Shown in pieces: positions 23,623 to 35,273 of a DNA stretch of 64,000 nt. The stretch is taken from contig OZ025241.1 of NCBI GenBank assembly GCA_964019155.1, positions 90,336,228 through 90,400,227 on the forward strand, given 5' to 3'. Numbering within the stretch: position 1 is the first letter of the stretch; the number at the start of each line of letters is the position of its first letter. A program made the position numbers and the translations under genes. The notes beneath the pieces were generated by a model. That model ran no database searches and was not told where the DNA came from. It worked only from the letters and a program-made list of their open reading frames with translations. Origin of the DNA: Osedax fenrisi. Taxonomy: Eukaryota > Annelida > Polychaeta > Sabellida > Siboglinidae.

Positions 23623-25237
23623 TGTATAGTACCAATACAACCTATATACATTGGGTATAAAAGAGGTCTCAATAGTACCTAGATTTATAATGATGTACAC
23701 ATAAATATACTGAGAAGACAACAATGGAAATAACAATGGAGCCCAACAATAACAACAATAGGCTATGTGATTGAGACACACACACACACCATTGTAAAGG
23801 TATGACAGCACCATAGATTTATATTTTACATTGATAAACTATAAATATATGGACACATGATGTAAATATAATATATTGGCAGCCAGTAATCCAGAGCAAT
23901 ATATAAGTGGGGTGTTTGCATAGATACAAAAACACTGCCACTGGCACACATACACATGAGTGTTCAAATAGTATGCACTTGACATTTTTTATATATAATT
24001 AATGTCTGAAATAAAACTACATATTTGTAATTATATGTATATATTTATATATATATATATAATTATAATGTATACTATAACAATTAATTACCATAACTTA
24101 ATATATATGTTGTTGTTGTTTATTGTATAACTACAAATAAGTAAATAAGTGTGTTGGCTCAATAACGATATAGCTTCTTGTTTAGTACAGACTAACCTGT
24201 AAAATTATTAATATTTACAATCAGAGTAGAAATAAATAAAAATTAGATCAATCATGTAAAATGCGCCATTTTGTATGTATCTCACTACCTACAAGGTAGA
24301 TATGTGCAATGTACGAGATTAGTAAGAATCTAAATATAGGTTACTGGTTCGATAGTGTATGATGTACACTGTATATTTGAATCGTTGGTATGGTTTAATT
24401 ATCGACACCATTGTATAATAATAATGTTAATACTTCATTAGGCTAGAAGAGCTACCCTCTCATACAGCAAAACATGGTTACAAACTGTAGTTAAGATATA
24501 ATTCATTACAATTTCCCAAATATTTGACTTATAAAACAATAATGATTATATCTGAGTACATATTTGTATTCGTTTACATTATAGTGAATAATGAATACGT
24601 TCGATAATTACAAGATAGACAAAAGTTTACACTAAACAATCATTATTTAACTATATTATAGCAAACAAACCTGCTATAGTAATATGTAAATGTTTATGAA
24701 TACATCACCTTAGTTGTATTGATACTCTAATAATAATGCTATGTGTTCAGTATTGTTATTATTATATGCTTTTAAAAATCACACTGTATGTTGATTGCTA
24801 TGTTGTCTACCGCACTTATTTATATTTTATAATTAATGTTAGTATACTAAGATAAATTACATAAATGAATTAAAATGATACTATGTATATATATATATAT
24901 ATATATATATTTTCTAAAATATTCTAGAGAAATTGTTTAATTTAATTAAAAAAATATATTTTCATAATGAAAATATATAAAACTTGAATATAACATAATA
25001 ATACAAATTGTATTATGGATATTCAAAAGAATCTATTGTTTATATATATATATATATATATATATAACAAATATTTAATTAACTTAAAATAACAAAATAT
25101 TTATTTTAAAAATATAATAGTATATAATATATACTATATACTCTAAATTAAGGTTTTTTTCGATATAAAAAATATTGAAACTATTATAATTAGCTTTGTA
25201 ATATAGTTTTATTTAATTGTATATTAACCGATTTAGA
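22675..25237. other. Non-coding DNA with TA and TG microsatellites
   Basis: No gene seen. TG repeat at 23285-23306; TA tracts at 23567-23617, 24887-24910 and 25040-25065. The open frames at 23.5-23.8 kb run through TA repeats and lack any domain. Confidence 0.5.
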
Positions 25238-25470
25238 CTGACATCGGCCCCAACATATCACAGGTCTAAATGAGAGTTCGAGTAAACAATACTTGTATGG
25301 CTTATATAATTTCATATTAATATATAAGCATATAGTATTCTGATATGTATGTATATATAGGAAACAACTTCACTACTAGGTGAATAATTTACTGAGAAAT
25401 ATAACGCCTGCCGTTAAATGTTTACTTGAACTTTCGGTTTGACACGTGACTTATTGGGGGCCGATGTCAG
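25238..25470. mobile_element. MITE with CTGACATCGGCCCC ends
   Basis: Terminal inverted repeats CTGACATCGGCCCCAA (25238) and TTGGGGGCCGATGTCAG (25454-25470). A second inner inverted pair GTTCGAGTAAACA / TGTTTACTTGAAC gives an almost continuous hairpin. 233 bp with no coding capacity. The TSD is not clear. Confidence 0.75.
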
Positions 25471-25897
25471 TATTCAGCTATTAACTATCATATGATAAAT
25501 ATATGAATGATAAATTATATATTATATATAAATAATAATAGGTTTAATTTGTTAGATAATATAATATATAAAAATTATACAGATAAAAAGAGATTTTTAC
25601 CGGTCCGGTAAATACAATAATGTTTTTAATGCTCTATTAAATGACATGTAATATATTAGATTTTACTCGTTACATAGATATGTATAGCATTTAAAACTAT
25701 CATATCCTTTTTTATATATCGGTAATTCATCGTAATGTAATAATAGAACCATTTATACTAACCACGCTCCCACCCATCTACTACGACAAGTAGGTTATAT
25801 AATATTATACGATTATTTAATATTATATTATTATATAATTATTTTAATTATTATAATAATAATTATAATAATTATATATTATATATTTTAAAGAATA

Positions 25898-26272
25898 CCA
25901 GTAATCTCGTACGAGGTAATCCCGTACGAGGTAATTACGTACGACTTATTTAGTAATCTCGTACGACTTATTAAATTAAATTTATTTCATAATTATACAG
26001 TTCTTATACGAATATTATATTCGTATTCAATATATATAATACAATATATGATATCAATATATAATAAGTTATTATACAGTTCTATTATACAGTTTATACA
26101 GTTCTTATACGAATATTATATTCGTATTCAATATATATAATACAATATTATATATTGAATATATGATATCAATATATAATAAGTTATTATATATAATCAT
26201 ATAAAAACTGTATTATTATGAAATAAATTAAATTTAACAAGTCGTATGAAATTACTCGTACGAGGTTACTGG
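25898..26272. mobile_element. Palindromic MITE with TCGTACGAGG ends
   Basis: Left end CCAGTAATCTCGTACGAGG, right end CTCGTACGAGGTTACTGG. The arms continue through TAATTTAATTTATTTCATAA-like sequence. Inside, a TTCTTATACGAATATTATAT block is directly repeated (about 25998 and 26101). The left arm carries four TCGTACGA or similar motifs spaced 16-40 bp. Confidence 0.7.
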
Positions 26273-26280
26273 CTACCATA

Positions 26281-26412
26281 TATAATATATATATTATATA
26301 ATATAATATTATATTATTATAATAATTATATATTAAATATACTATTATAGTATATTTAATATATAATTATTATAATAATATAATATTATATTATATAATA
26401 TATATATTATAT
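26281..26412. repeat. AT-only palindrome with arms of about 60 bp
   Basis: TATAATATATATATTATATA and the following 40 bases on the left are mirrored as reverse complement on the right, around a centre near 26345 (TATACTATTATAGTATA). Such palindromes are cruciform-prone, and this one may be a foldback element. Confidence 0.75.
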
Positions 26413-26523
26413 ATATTATAGTAACTATACAGTATAGTAACTATACTATATTATATAGTCATGATTTATTGACCTATCTTCTCATAATCATTAAGATGAT
26501 TATAAATGATATACAGTTACTAG

Positions 26524-26559
<36 letters not shown>

Positions 26560-27529
26560 GTTTAAAATAATTAATTTAATTAATAAATTAAAATAATATA
26601 ATTTATTATAAATTTTATATTATTTTAATTAGTTTTAATTATTAATTTATGAAAATGTGAACAATTAAATAGTTATTTATTAAAAAATAATATATTATAT
26701 GTATTATGATTTATATGCAAATGTGTTGATAACAAATTAATAAACCGTATCATACAGATGAAAGAATTTTAGGTATGATAACATTTAAATTTAAATTAAA
26801 TATTAATTTAATAATTAAATTAAAGTCAATTCATAAAATTAATAATAATTGTTAAAATATAAAACATAATAAATTATATGGAATAATATATTATTGTAAC
26901 TAACATTATATAGATTATAAATATATTTATGGTTAACATATAAAACTAAAATTCGAGTATCGCTTATAAAATATAAATAGTCATTCAAATAATAATTGTG
27001 ACTAGAAATAATGTTATAGGTAAATTGACATATATAATCCTATCCCTATTGGACGGTAATAATAAATGTTGATTGGCAGTGAGGATTATTATCATTGGGA
27101 ATATATTCAAATAGAAATATAAATATTAGGAATAAATATTATATTTTATTTATAAATAAATATTATAATTTACATATCATACTTTAAAATAAATGATTAT
27201 AATTTGAATAATTAGAAATGCAATGCAATTAGAACACCATTTGACATAGGTATAATTATATACATTTTAAATACTATATCAAATTAATAAATAAAAAAAA
27301 AATATACAAAATCATTTTGAAAATGTAAAGTCAAATTTAATTCGATTTAAATTATAGTCAACGTTCAATTAAACTTACTTTATTTTAATTATTACATATT
27401 TATTAATGGTAATTCCATGATGGTATATCATATTTTTATATTTAAATAGGCTTTGTATCTTAACGAATCGTAATCATAGTTATACATACATATTAAATAT
27501 GATATTTGTTTTGTGGTTCCTAAAATTTT
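26413..27529. other. AT-rich non-coding DNA
   Basis: Apart from a TA run (26528-26554) and AT-rich runs, nothing is recognisable. Confidence 0.5.
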
Positions 27530-27714
27530 TGCTACAAGACTTGTAATAAGTTGTGGGCATAGAAATTAAAATTAGGTAGACTGCTATTTGTATAAATCTG
27601 CAATATATTTTATTTTCACCATTTTAATAATCTGCATACAATGAGAATTCATTGAATTAAATATATTGATTCAAATATAATTCAGTGATAGTCTTGGATG
27701 GTACGGAAGCCATC

Positions 27715-28162
27715 TGTCGGACGGTAGGTAAACATTAAATAACTATAAATAGCAAAGTTCACGCGTGTCGCGTAAGGTGTGCATCTCCCTCACTTCGGGA
27801 TATAATGCAGCTAAAATAAATAGACGAATAAACTAAACCACATAAATCAAACAACCCCAAATAACAATCCGCAAATAGAATTATACTCGTATTGAATACG
27901 GTATTATTATGTGTATATATTATATAAATATATTAATACGAATGATTTATACTTTATATATATATAAACTGTATACGTATATTTGTCTAAAGGAATTATT
28001 TCATATATACATCATGTATTTAATTAAGGTATTACACGTTAAACAGTAAACATGATGTTTCTCATTCAGATTTTATTTTCGTGTGCACTAGAGCATATAA
28101 TTAATTCGCACGATGCTCGACTTGTGCGTGAACTTGGCTATTTATAGTTCGTATTCCCCATA
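27715..28162. mobile_element. GGACGGTAGG MITE, copy 1
   Basis: Starts GTCGGACGGTAGGTAAAC and shares the order TCACTTCGG, ATGCAGCTAAA, AAATCAAACAA with the reverse complement of the copy at 61325-61746. The right arm (GTGCGTGAACTTGGCTATTTATAG) is present, but the terminal CCTACCGTCC seems deleted. About 450 bp with no coding capacity. Confidence 0.8.
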
Positions 28163-28350
28163 TTCTTTATAATTTGTCAATTGATATGAAAAATAGGAAA
28201 ATAGTTGTTCTAAATATCTAATTATAATATACATTTAATAGTAATTTGTCATACATTAAATTACTTATATTAAATATAGTAAATATATATTAATCTAAAA
28301 TTGTGTAATTTCTATTTTATATAATTGCAGCTAAGTATTTAAGTAATGAA

Positions 28351-28904
28351 GCACCATTGAACAAATTCTAAACTGCAGATTACTCATGGAAAAACACTTA
28401 GAAAATAGAAAAGATGTCTACCACAATTTTATTGATTTTAAAAAGGCTTTTGATCGTGTATGGCACGAAGGTTTATGGCAAAGCATGCGCAACTTTGCAA
28501 TTACCAATGAGATAATAGAATCCTTATATGCTAACTCAACAAGTGCAGTCCTCATTAATAATGTAACTGGAAACTTCTTCGACACAACAGTAGGAGTCAG
28601 GCAGGGTTGCTTACTATCTCCAGTATTATTCAACATATTCCTAGAACAAATCATGATAAACACTCTCCATGAGCATACGTCAACGATATCAATAGGTGGT
28701 CGTAATATTAGCAACCTCAGATTCGCAGACGATATAGACCTAATAGCTGGATACTGGTCTTAGAATAGTGAATTACAAGTCTTGACAAATCGACTAGCAG
28801 AAACTTCAAAAGCACACGGTATGGAAATAAGTCATGAGAAAAGCAAAACAATGGTACACTCAAAGAACAATGATCAAAATGCCGTCACGTCTCGAGATTA
28901 AAAA
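28351..28904 (+). pseudogene. Reverse transcriptase fragment of a non-LTR retroelement
   Basis: One frame runs from TIEQILNCRLLMEKHLENRK through FIDFKKAFDRVWHEGLW, GVRQGCLLSPVLFNIFLE and NLRFADDIDLIAG to LTNRLAETSKAHGMEISHEK. These are RT palm motifs A (FKKAFD), B (RQGCLLSP) and C (FADD). One TAG at 28761-28763 breaks it after the catalytic motif. The segment is bounded by TATTTAAGTAA (28336-28346) and TATTTAGTAA (28911-28920), probable target-site duplications, and ends in a run of about ten A. It lacks endonuclease, fingers and most of the thumb. The palm resembles RTE/CR1-type elements. Confidence 0.88.
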
Positions 28905-29040
28905 AAAAATTATTTAGTAAATTGATATTTAGTTATTAAATGAAAATATTATTTTAAAATATTTAAAAATGAATTGTATAACTTAATTTTTTACTAGGTT
29001 TGGTAAAATTATTTTATAATATTATATGATAGGTGCACTT

Positions 29041-29943
29041 ATATAATTTAATCATTTAGCTTATTTTGTTAGATTTATATTACTTATTAAGGCAATTGCG
29101 AGTCATTATTGTAATGTGAATTTGAATTTTTATTGAAAATATGATGCACAATTACAAACATTACAAACATAATGGTGGATTGTTAAATTGTTATTCAAAT
29201 TGGTGAATAAACTTTATCTCCAATAGCAGTTACCTAATTCTATGTCTATAGTTGTGGGCAAGGAAAATGAGTATTAATCCGCTAATAAATGAATTAAAAA
29301 AAATCAGTACAATATTTATTTATAATTTAATTTTTCAATAATTATTGTAACTATATAAATAAATTAGGTTAACATTTTTATTAATAAATAAGTTTAATTT
29401 ATATATATTAAAACATTTTTCATTAACTAATTTCTAAAACAATAATAAATATGTAATAGATGAGATACACAATTTAAATATTCTATTTGGATATTCATTT
29501 TTATATAAAAATTAAAATGTTTAATAAATATATTCATTTTTGTGAAATAATCTGTTATCATGTTATCAGTACCACTACAATTTATTAGTATACGTGTGTA
29601 TATATGTATATAATTAATTAAATTCATCAACAAATCTGAACTAGATGAAAGATAATTTCACAAACGAATAGTCATTGCAATATTTAATTATAAATATAAT
29701 TTGATTTATCTTTCTCTATCATCTATCCTACCTATCTATTTTTATATTAAAGTAATACATTATTTATATGAGTTATTGAGGTATTAAGTATATATAACAC
29801 TCTCTTTTCATTCTTTCTCTCTCTATCTCCGAATCCCCTATTTTTCCTCTCTCGATCTGTTTATATTGTGCATTCATTACGATATCATCACATACACACC
29901 CACATGCACACAGGCGGATACCTCAACTATACATGCCCTACTG
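29041..29943. other. 5' flank of MTRFR
   Basis: AT-rich to about 29800. Then a pyrimidine-rich stretch (CTCTCTTTTCATTCTTTCTC and TTTTCCTCTCTCGATC, 29803-29860) precedes the first coding exon. No TATA box or initiator can be assigned with confidence. The pyrimidine tract could be part of a core promoter or 5' UTR. Confidence 0.4.
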
Positions 29944-30183
29944 ATGCATAGAGCGATCGATACCATACCTCGATGCATCCATCTTCTACTGCAGTGGCGT
30001 CCTTCTCTAGCTCTAGGCCACGCCTCCATTAGACACGCCTCCTCTAGACCAGAGTACCCGACGCTAGCGGCCAACGACCTTGAAGAGCGACACGTCCGCG
30101 GTAGTGGACCGGGGGGTCAAAGCGTCAATAAAACCTCCAACAACGTAGTCCTTAAGCATCTGCCCACCGGAATAGTCGTGAAA
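29944..30183 (+). CDS. MTRFR: MTRFR (C12orf65-like mitochondrial release factor), exon 1
   Basis: From the ATG at 29944 the frame encodes about 80 residues: a basic, arginine/leucine-rich N-terminus suited to mitochondrial import, then the class I release factor GGQ domain (LEERHVRGSGPGGQSVNKTS, then NVVLKHLPTGIVVK). MTRFR acts with MTRES1 to release peptidyl-tRNA from stalled large mitoribosomal subunits; GGQ is the catalytic motif. The donor AAA/GTTAGT at 30184 is phase 0 and joins exactly to exon 2 at 35067 (residues GIVVK-CHETRS, as in the family). The frame stays open upstream of the ATG, so an earlier start cannot be excluded. The 3' edge is followed by tandem copies of itself in the intron. 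GC content is well above that of the surroundings. Confidence 0.9.
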
Positions 30184-30275
30184 GTTAGTAAATAGAAATA
30201 GTCCTAAAAGCCAGCAATTAGTAGTAGTTGTGAAAGTTTGTAAATTGTGTTAGTTGTGAAATCTAGCAAATAGTA
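30165..30275 (+). repeat. 25-bp tandem repeat copying the MTRFR exon 1 donor
   Basis: Units AATAGTCGTGAAAGTTAGTA (the real junction), then AATAGTCCTAAAAGCCAGCA, GTAGTTGTGAAAGTTTGTAA and TTAGTTGTGAAATCTAGCAA, with a period of about 25 bp. The first unit contains the exon end and donor. The third keeps AAA/GTTTGT, a possible decoy donor. The array lies at the start of the 4.9-kb intron. Confidence 0.75.
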
Positions 30276-30588
30276 GTATTCTAAAAATATGTTTTAAACG
30301 AGTTTTAAAAAAATAATAAAAAACGAAAAAAAAACAGAAAAAAACAAGAGATATAAATTTATATATTATCCACTCAAATTTTAATTGAAAAATGAATGAT
30401 TATTTAATAAATGTATACAAATATAATATTATTATTATAGTAATAAAGTAAAATTTGATTTATTTTATATTTTTATATAATAAATTATATAATAATAGAA
30501 AAATGAATGATAATTTAATAAATGTATACAAATATAATATTATTATTATAATAAAGTAAAATTAGATGTATTTTATGTTTTGATATAG
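30276..30588. other. MTRFR intron, AT-rich
   Basis: AT-rich, with a 70-bp direct duplication (AAAAATGAATGATTATTTAA at about 30388 and the near-identical copy at 30501). Nothing else seen. Confidence 0.5.
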
Positions 30589-32115
30589 ATAGATAGATAG
30601 ATATAGTTTATTGGAGTAATTAATGTCGTTCTTTTTTCATTTAGTATTCTTTTTGTTTTCTTTCTTCGTAATCCAAATGGCTTCAAAATAAGACCTTAAT
30701 ATTTTCAGGTTGTTGCCAGCAATGTATTCATATAGGGGACAGGAACATTGATTGTTTAATTATAATAGTTAACTATATATTTCGTATTTACATATAAGAT
30801 ATAAAAGATAATAATAAATAAATAAATTACATTAAGTAGACAGACAAAATTTGACATTAACAAAAATCAAAATCAAAATAATAATAACAAAAATAATTTA
30901 TACATACATATATATTTGATATCGATTTTTATTTTTTTTATTTTTTATTTTTTTTAGTTTATTTTTAGTTTTTTTTTTGTATTCTTAATATGTTCATTTT
31001 ATTAAATTAATTTTAAATTTATTACTTTTTTAATTTATCTATAATATAATTCATCATTGAGTAACATATTTTGTACTATTTTTTTGAACAAATTTTCATT
31101 TTTTATATTTTGTATATTTGTTGGAAGTAAGTTCCAAAGTTTTTGACCTTTTATCAGTAAACTATTTATTGTTCTTGTTGATTTTGAAATTAGTATAGTA
31201 CTTACGTTTCATTTGTTCGTAGAGTATATTTATTATTATTTTGTGTGTGTATTTTAGTTAAATTTGTTGGTAATTGATTGTAATATTGTTTATGCATATA
31301 TATTAGTGTATTATAATATGTTAGCTTATCTAATCTAAGTATTTTATTTGATGTGAATAATTCTTTTGTATGATCTAGAAATGTTCTTTTATTTATTATT
31401 CTTAAGGTTTTTTTTTGAATAATTGTTGTATTTATAGTATTATTTGAGAATTTATTTCCCCAAAGTATATTTCCATAGTTTAAGTATGGTAGGAAAATAC
31501 TATTATATATAATTATCAATGCATTTGTATTAATGAATTTGCTCAATTTTGAGATTAAAAATTGAATTTGGGAAAGTTTGTTATTTAATTTAATAATATG
31601 ATTTTAAAATAAAATTTGCTATCAAGAATTATACCAAGATATTTATAATTATATACGTTATTTATTAATGTATCATTTAATGAAATAATATTGTTTGGAT
31701 GTTTATTTGAGTTGAATTTTATCATTTCTGTTTTACTAATATTGAGTTTTAACTTATTATATTTTACTATTTTTCTATTTTTATAAATGTTTTTTTAATT
31801 AAATTTGTTAGTTCTATATTATTACCAGCTGTAAAAGTTATAGCAGTATCATCTGCATATACTGTAAATTTTACATCATTATCTTTTAAATATAATGGTA
31901 GATCATTGACATAATTATGTTATCATTTAAATGATTAATAGTAAAGGGCCTAGTATGGAGCCTTGGGGTACACCAATATCATTAGTTATAATATCAGATT
32001 TTGTAATGTTAACTTTTATTAGTTGAGTTCTATTATGTAAATAGTTTTTTATCAGTTTAAGAGGAATCCCTCTAATTCCATATTTATCTAATTTGCTAAT
32101 TATAATAGAATAAAT
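30589..32115 (-). mobile_element. 5'-truncated CR1/jockey-like retrotransposon in the MTRFR intron
   Basis: Minus strand, with the RT coding relic at 31035-32115 and then a 3' UTR. It ends near 30615-30589 in AATAAACTATATC followed by TATC repeats; a short microsatellite tail is typical of several CR1-like clades. The 5' end is cut by an AT foldback at about 32113. It lies antisense to MTRFR. Confidence 0.75.
31035..32115 (-). pseudogene. Reverse transcriptase relic (RT palm and C-terminus)
   Basis: Minus-strand reading with several frameshifts: LIKNYLHNRTQLIK, then NDIGVPQGSILGPL (motif B), YADDTAITFTAGNN (motif C). Next come PYLNYGNILWGNKF, IQKKTLRIINKRTF and LWNLLPTNIQNIKN, ending at a TAA at 31035. 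The C-terminal order (YLNYGN.LWG, then QKK..RII, then LWN.LP) is typical of CR1/Rex/jockey-type RT proteins. In-frame stops and indels rule out function. Confidence 0.88.
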
Positions 32116-32275
32116 AATATATATTATGTTTAATATTATATAAAAAAACTGTTTGAAATTTCATATTTCTTTTATAATAATATATATTTTTATAAATTAT
32201 ATATTATTATAAAATATGAAAGTTCATACAGTTTTTTTATATATATATATATTAAACATAACATATATTATTATA
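32116..32275. repeat. AT-rich foldback
   Basis: ATATATTATGTTTAATATTA with AAAAAAACTGTTTGAAATTT on the left is mirrored by ATATGAAAGTTCATACAGTT and ATTAAACATAACATATATT on the right. Arms of about 70 bp with a short centre. A part-copy of the right arm recurs at 32343-32365. Confidence 0.7.
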
Positions 32276-32865
32276 CAATTTATTATATCATAACATAACA
32301 AAATCTATTTTACTTTATTATTTATAATAATTTATTATTAAAGAAATATGAAAGTTCATATAGTTATATACTATTAATTATATACAGATACACTGTATAT
32401 TATACATATATTGTGATACAATCTCCATATCTATAACATTAAATAATACAGAAATACTCGGTTATACTGTAACAAAATAAATATTATAATAATTATAATT
32501 TTCATACTAATGTATAGTATAAAAATATGATTTAATGATACTAATAATACCGATAATATATTATTCGAATTAATAATGATTATTCATATAATATGTACTT
32601 ACTTTATTATTATTTTATTATTTAACAACATATCTACTTTATTTAAATAATTTTATTATTTAACAAAATATCTACTTTAGTTAAATAATTTAATTTTTTG
32701 TAATAGAAAAATTTGATAAACGAAATATCAAATACTTTATATACAATTTTATTATATCACCCCTACCCCAACCAATAAATCATTCCTATACCCTTAATTT
32801 AGTAATAATTATTGAGACAATTATTGTTTTATATATTTTATCTGTATATATATATATATCCAATA

Positions 32866-32945
32866 CTAAATGGTATAATGGCTAAAACTGCTGCCTTTCA
32901 TTTACTGGGTCGTGATTCGAATCCAAGTGAAAGAGAATAGATTCA
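32866..32945 (+). mobile_element. tRNA-like (SINE head) relic
   Basis: AAATGGTATAATGGCTAAAA resembles an A box, and GTGATTCGAATCC resembles a T arm/B box at the usual distance. The flanks do not pair as an acceptor stem and no CCA or discriminator context is present. It is more likely a SINE head than a functional tRNA. Confidence 0.35.
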
Positions 32946-33259
32946 TTTATTAACTATTTAATCATATATACTGTTAAAATAATAGCATTCAAAACCCTTT
33001 ACTTTATAAAATATCAATAGTTAAAGGATTTCGTTTACCAAACCCCATAATCATATTTCATAGGAAACTAAAGTGGTGAAACCATTTAATACCTCGACTT
33101 TGCATATATAAATGGTTTCTCTTTATCAGTTAAGGGCCGGTATAACCTTCGATATGATTTTTTAAGGAACATTTTTTTATAATAAAATATATTTAAAATG
33201 ATATATAATATATAATATCAAATTAAACATGAGTGCCTCGAATACGAAGTTTAATCATA

Positions 33260-33458
33260 CACCTATTCAAAATGGTGGGATTATTTATTACCATAAAAAT
33301 GCAAGTAAAACTTTAGATGCCTATATCCCTATAACTATAGTTATTAACATTTAAATAAAATAAAATATTATTTTATTTAAAAAACAGCAGGGATATAGGC
33401 ATCTAATTTTTACTTGCATTTTTATATTATTAAATAATCCCACCATTTTGAATAGGTG
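33260..33458. mobile_element. MITE with CACCTATTCAAAATGG ends, TA TSD
   Basis: The 199-bp element has arms CACCTATTCAAAATGGTGGG / CCCACCATTTTGAATAGGTG that continue through CATAAAAATGCAAGTAAAA and GATGCCTATATCCCT to a short AT-rich loop. TA flanks both ends. This looks like a mariner-type MITE able to form one long hairpin. Confidence 0.85.
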
Positions 33459-33940
33459 TATATATAGGTCAATATATTGAACTCTTTTATGAATATTTAT
33501 AATATTGTATGAGTATATACATAATATATGGATACTAATATATAGGTATGTAAGCTAATGTAAATATAATCTATTAATATAATGATTTGAAAAATAATAA
33601 AAAAATTATAAATATATTTTTAAATAATTTTAATATTATAATTAATTTGTCTTTATTGAATAATACATTTATTATTTTATGATGTACCTATTTAACTAGA
33701 GATGAATTTTATCTAGTTAATTAAAAAAAATTATAAAAATTATTCATAAATAAAAAAGTTATTACCTGTTTAAAATAGCTATTTTTCCCTATATTTTACA
33801 TGTCCTTAATATAATAACTTTCAAAACCCTTTAATTTATAAAAAAATCAATAAGTAAAAGGTTTCGCTTAAAAAAACCCTTTAATCGTATTTCGTAGATA
33901 CTAAAGGTTTTCACGAAACTGAATTACAATTTCTAGTTTA

Positions 33941-34394
33941 AAAGAATACTTTATTTATATAAATAAGAATATTACTTTAAAATATAAAATTAAAATAATA
34001 ATTAATTACTAATTTCTAATTAGTTATAATTTAATAAAGATTTTAAAATAGAGACAATTTTATAAAATAATATAATTATATTTATAAAATTTAATTATGT
34101 TGGCATAATAATTTTGTTTAACAACAATTTGTATATAATAATTATACGAATCACTAGTATGCATTAATAAAATATTACACACTATGTGTATATATTTATA
34201 AATATACATATGCTAAATAAAATATGATGCCAACATTATTAATTTTTATAAGTAAAATTATATTATTTTATAAAATGTTCTCTATTTTAAAATCTTTATT
34301 ATATTATAACTAATTAAAAATTAGTAATAAATTATTATTATTAAAGGTAATATTCTTAATTATATAAATAAAGTGTTATTTAAAAATGAAATTT
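33941..34394. repeat. Foldback element, arms of about 170 bp
   Basis: The left arm (GAATACTTTATTTATATAAA, AATTTCTAATTAGTTATAAT, ATTTTAAAATAGAGACAATT) returns in reverse complement on the right (TCTCTATTTTAAAATCTTTA, TATAACTAATTAAAAATTAG, ATTATATAAATAAAGTGTTA). The loop at about 34110-34210 is unrelated. No coding. Confidence 0.75.
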
Positions 34395-35066
34395 AATTGA
34401 ATAATCAATATTTCTTTTCCATTTGTATAATTACCTTACTATAGTTAGGTATACCAGACCTGGTATTACATTGGCAAACATTATAATTTAATTGACATAT
34501 TAAGATGATACAATTGGACATCATGTTTATTTAATTGCTAAATTATATTTTTGTCAAACCCGTTAGTATAAAAAATGCATGACTAAAGGTTTATAATTTA
34601 TTCTACCAAACCTTTTAATTTGAAGAACGGCATACCTAAAGGTTTCCAAACCCTTTAGTAAATAGTCGACATAAACCCTTTAGTTCGTAAAATAGACTCA
34701 ACTAAAGGTTCCCAAACCATTTGTTTAAACAGACATCGATTAAAGGGTTTAATTCACAAAAATAAATAATTTTTTTTAACAGTGTAGCATATATATGTAA
34801 TATAGAAATGTCTAGTAACGATATCCTAGTATTAGCTTCTACTGATATTCATTTCTGATATTCATATTCATTTCAGTATAAACTAAATGGTATAATTATA
34901 CTAGTAATATTTATACTGTATCCATGAAATAAACATCCTGTTGTGGCTTGTTGTTCAATGAAAGTATATTTATTGATCCAAGAAGTTAATATAATGCATT
35001 TGTAATTGTTGCAAAATTGTATATAAATATAATATATTCTATTATTAATATGATACTATTTATTAG

Positions 35067-35273
35067 TGCCACGAAACAAGATCACTGCAAAAGAACAGAC
35101 AAATAGCTCGGCTAAAGTTACAAAAATTACTAGATTTCCGAGATAATGGAGAACAATCGTTTGAGTCATTACAGCGTAAACAGCTGAAGGAGAAAAAGGA
35201 GAGAAAAAAACGTAAATCTGTACAACGATTAGAAAAATTAAAAGAATTTAAAGAAAGAGAAGGAATCTCGTAA
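35067..35273 (+). CDS. MTRFR: MTRFR, exon 2 (C-terminal basic tail)
   Basis: After the acceptor TATTTATTAG the frame reads CHETRSLQKNRQIARLKLQK, then LLDFRDNGEQSFESLQ, then a lysine/arginine-rich helix (KEKKERKKRKSVQRLEKLKE), and ends at TAA 35271-35273. This corresponds to the family's CHQTRS...NR.IAR segment plus the basic C-terminal tail that binds the ribosome. Phase 0 matches exon 1, giving a protein of about 148 residues, close to typical MTRFR. AATAAA signals follow at 35323 and 35345. A minus-strand open frame over the same bases is a shadow. Confidence 0.9.
   Translation, partial: CHETRSLQKNRQIARLKLQKLLDFRDNGEQSFESLQRKQLKEKKERKKRKSVQRLEKLKEFKEREGIS

Larger units (their letters stand above)
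27530..29040 (+). repeat. Repeat family R, copy interrupted by a MITE and an RT fragment
   Basis: The parts 27560-27700, 28160-28335 and 28911-29035 align in order with the uninterrupted copies at 38690-39058 and 39059-39403. Shared blocks are GGTAGACTGCTATTT, ATTGATTCAAATATAATT, TTTATAATTTGTCAATTGAT and TTTTTACTAGGTTTGGTA. The two gaps correspond exactly to the MITE at 27715-28162 and the RT insert at 28347-28910. Those other copies therefore act as empty sites. Confidence 0.85.
32969..34784. mobile_element. Element with ACTGTTAAAA ends and AAACCCTTTA subterminal repeats
   Basis: The left end TATACTGTTAAAATAATAGC and right end TTTTTTTTAACAGTGTAGCA are imperfect inverted repeats. Subterminal AAACCCTTTA/TAAAGGGTTT motifs occur near 32990, 33013, 33825-33890 and six or more times at 34555-34755. 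Nested inside are a TA-flanked MITE (33260-33458) and a foldback (33941-34394). No transposase is left and the TSD is not certain. It lies wholly in the MTRFR intron. Confidence 0.5.
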
